NCBI GenBank assembly: GCA_030765455.1
Contig: JAVCCM010000041.1
Coordinates: forward strand, 62,001-126,000
Direction of reading: 5' to 3'
From: Candidatus Electryonea clarkiae
GTDB lineage: Bacteria; Electryoneota; Electryoneia; Electryoneales; Electryoneaceae
DNA: 64,000 nucleotides
The notes under the pieces were generated by a model that worked only from the letters and a program-made list of their open reading frames with translations, did not search any database and was not told where the DNA came from. Position 1 is the stretch's first letter. Each line of letters begins with the position of its first letter. The position numbers and the translations under genes were made by a program. This document shows positions 62,132 to 64,000 of the stretch, in pieces.

Positions 62132-64000
62132 TTAACGGACCAATATCACCCTTTTAACTTCATTATACCCAGGTGTTACCATCCTGATGAAATATGTTCC
62201 AGCCGGGAGTGTCGAAGCTTCAAATACAATTCGGTGCAAGCCGCTTGTGAGATAACCATTGACAAGGGTTTCAACTCTCTGACCCTGGATATTCAGGACT
62301 TCTATCTCAGTCTTTGCCGGGTTTGCCAGGCTGAACCGGATAGTTGTCAGGGGGTTGAATGGATTTGGGAAAGGAGTATGTAGAGCAGAGGTATGCGGTA
62401 ATGGTAATAGTGAGATTGAAAAATCCGGTTGTTCCTCGCCGGGTTCGGGCTCATTACCAGGTTCTTCCACATCAGGTTCTTCAAACTGATCCTGGCTGAA
62501 CCTGCCGATAATACCGGGATTCTCACCATCTGCATTATTTGCCAGCCAGATAACCATTCTCCTGTCCTGATCGCCGCCAAGGAAATCGGGGGCTATTGCC
62601 ATCGCAGGCTGCCTATCAGTTGATGATCTGGATTGATCCCAAGTTTGAGGTTCAGGCTGATCATTAGCGTCTATTTCATATTCCAACACATAAATATTAT
62701 CCTCGTCAGTCCACCAGTCATGACTGGAATAAACTACGTCATAGGAACCTGAAGGGCGTCCGGAAACAGTTACATCACTTGAAATATTGAACCTGTTGGT
62801 TGAATAATTAATTGAGGTTGTTTCCGTCGGATATTCCCATCCTGCAACTGATAATTCTGAAAATCCTACACGAAAGCGATTTGTCACAATTTGAGTAGTC
62901 GTTGAATTTGGCTTACGAGTGTAGGCGCAGATAAAGTCATCCCCGGCAACAGACAGGGAAGGTTTTGCCACTTCAGGACGGTAATCAATCAGATCAATCG
63001 CATAAGCGGGAATGCGTGTGTTTTCGCTGGCTGTTTTTGGATAGATACTGCCGAGATAGATACCTTCAGTATCACCACTGCCCGCTGTCAAAGTATATGA
63101 AATAACAAAACGTGGATTTGCTTGCCTGCTCTTAAGGTATGTCACAGCCGGATATTGCTGAACAGATTCTATAAGATAACTACCGATCAGTCTTTCCGAC
63201 ATACCACCATTATTCCATCCCGCGCAGGTATGAACCTGCCAGTCTTCTTCGCCGGACTCACACTGTTCCCAGGAAACCAACCAGGTTCCGCCTCCAAAAG
63301 CAAGAGCGGGATTCCGGACTACCTCGTCTGAAATCGTATTTATTGTTTGAGGTTCTTCAGCGATCCAATCTTGTAATACCTGATCGTAGGTAAACTTTTT
63401 TATTTTTATTTGATTATAAATTCTTCTATTGTATGCCTTTGCCTCGTAAACGACGTAGAAATCATTTGTTTCAGGATCGAAAGCGATGTCCGGATTTCTA
63501 TAATGTTCCAGGTTGCTTGACGCAACAGTTTTTTCTAAACGCTGTCCGAGTCCCATCTGGTTCAAATAACGATAGGTGATGCTGTGTGCGCTCGTATTTT
63601 CCCAGACGCTGATAAAATCACTATTCGGTCCTGCTGCAATCGTGGGATTTCCACCGGAGGAGAAGGATTGACGATTGATCAGGAACTCACGAGTGTCAGG
63701 AATTTCTACGTCTTCAAGTGTATGGGGTCCGTTAATCAGGGAATCACCTTCAAGGATGATATATGATCCATAATAATTAAGCGGTGTCCACTCTGAAAAA
63801 CCGCCTCCGCTATCCGGTGATCCGCCACTGACGACGCACCAGATTGAGGGATCAACGTCGTTCTGGCTGTATTTTAGCGCAGGTCCAAGTGATCGAACGC
63901 CATAAATCTGCGTGCCATTCATGAAGAGTATATTTTTTGACCCGCCTCCAGTTTTTGTGATGAGTAAAGAGATTGTGCGATTAATAGCCCATGAGTCTCC
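62132..64000 (-). CDS. Secreted protein with C-terminal sorting domain, N-terminus beyond window
   Basis: The frame is open to base 64000, so the N-terminus is missing and at least 622 residues are encoded; an internal ATG at 63922 should not be taken as the start. The upstream part reads SWAINRTISLLITKTGGGSKNILFMNG. Repeated motifs such as NPTIAAGPNSDFISVWE, RNPDIAFDPETNDFYVVYE and KPSLSVAGDDFICAY mark a multi-blade beta-propeller. A Glu/Pro-rich linker (EEPDVEEPGNEPEPGEEQ) leads to a T9SS-type sorting domain (PFPNPFNPLT) ending GYNEVKRVILVR. Function beyond surface display is unknown. Confidence 0.9.
   Translation of the reverse strand, partial: GDSWAINRTISLLITKTGGGSKNILFMNGTQIYGVRSLGPALKYSQNDVDPSIWCVVSGGSPDSGGGFSEWTPLNYYGSYIILEGDSLINGPHTLEDVEIPDTREFLINRQSFSSGGNPTIAAGPNSDFISVWENTSAHSITYRYLNQMGLGQRLEKTVASSNLEHYRNPDIAFDPETNDFYVVYEAKAYNRRIYNQIKIKKFTYDQVLQDWIAEEPQTINTISDEVVRNPALAFGGGTWLVSWEQCESGEEDWQVHTCAGWNNGGMSERLIGSYLIESVQQYPAVTYLKSRQANPRFVISYTLTAGSGDTEGIYLGSIYPKTASENTRIPAYAIDLIDYRPEVAKPSLSVAGDDFICAYTRKPNSTTTQIVTNRFRVGFSELSVAGWEYPTETTSINYSTNRFNISSDVTVSGRPSGSYDVVYSSHDWWTDEDNIYVLEYEIDANDQPEPQTWDQSRSSTDRQPAMAIAPDFLGGDQDRRMVIWLANNADGENPGIIGRFSQDQFEEPDVEEPGNEPEPGEEQPDFSISLLPLPHTSALHTPFPNPFNPLTTIRFSLANPAKTEIEVLNIQGQRVETLVNGYLTSGLHRIVFEASTLPAGTYFIRMVTPGYNEVKRVILVR

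Overview
The window is a bacterial chromosome segment with mixed-strand operons, moderate GC and Shine-Dalgarno-led genes. Five large secreted proteins end in the same C-terminal block (YPNPFN, then a beta-sandwich ending in a GxYxxR/L-type strand). This is the T9SS-type sorting domain seen in the Fibrobacteres-Chlorobi-Bacteroidetes (FCB) group and related candidate phyla (Marinimicrobia-, Ignavibacteria-, Calditrichaeota- or KSB1-like). With the LolA-like carriers and a beta-barrel protein, it points to a Gram-negative, probably uncultured FCB-type organism. A finer placement cannot be read from this window.

Layout. 1-3180: an AT-rich accessory edge holding a partial sacsin/HSP90-like ATPase gene that runs off the window, then gene remnants between short direct repeats. 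3197-6306: nadE, rsmI, a lipid kinase and an unknown gene. 6438-12889: three large exported, C-terminally sorted proteins (Omp28/thioredoxin-like, FG-GAP repeat, beta-helix). 12919-14805: DUF59 and Mrp iron-sulfur assembly genes. 15042-19126: a pilin-like protein, formiminotransferase-cyclodeaminase, a STAS protein and an M29 aminopeptidase. 19280-23102: a propeller lipoprotein broken by an in-frame TGA, a small membrane protein and a HutH-like lyase whose cofactor triad is Ala-Cys-Gly. 23345-29478: RNase Y, a probable 6S RNA, zapA, a zapB-like gene and pheST. 30065-39679: an MFS transporter, NUDIX, hslVU, pit with its DUF47 partner, and mrdA/rodA. 39791-43065: an AT-rich beta-helix gene bracketed by copies of one short repeat. 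43091-51863: trmH, a flippase-like protein, lolA and ftsK; then a large metallopeptidase/propeller/barrel protein and an exported SagB-like oxidoreductase. 52007-54973: tRNA-Pro and a broken UDP-diacetamido-uronic acid cluster. 55226-59674: a GbsR regulator (in-frame TAG), an ABC transporter with two FtsX-type permeases, and a LolA-like protein. 59812-62012: a HigBA-type toxin-antitoxin pair with a probable leaderless promoter, then hisS. 62132-64000: a partial sorted protein.

Connected functions. hutH and ftcD supply the first and last enzymes of histidine breakdown to glutamate. ftsK, zapA, the zapB-like gene, mrdA and rodA serve division and wall growth. lolA, the FtsX-type ABC operon with its LolA-like partner, and the sorted proteins all concern the outer envelope. 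The 52-55 kb cluster would make a ManNAc3NAcA-type sugar, but its acetyltransferase survives only as a 3' fragment.

Most worth a second look: the Cys143 lyase, the sacsin-like gene at the edge, the 6S-like RNA, two separate nonsense codons in otherwise intact frames, the compositionally mosaic beta-helix gene between repeats, and the metallopeptidase/propeller/barrel fusion. I found no CRISPR array, intact insertion sequence or prophage.
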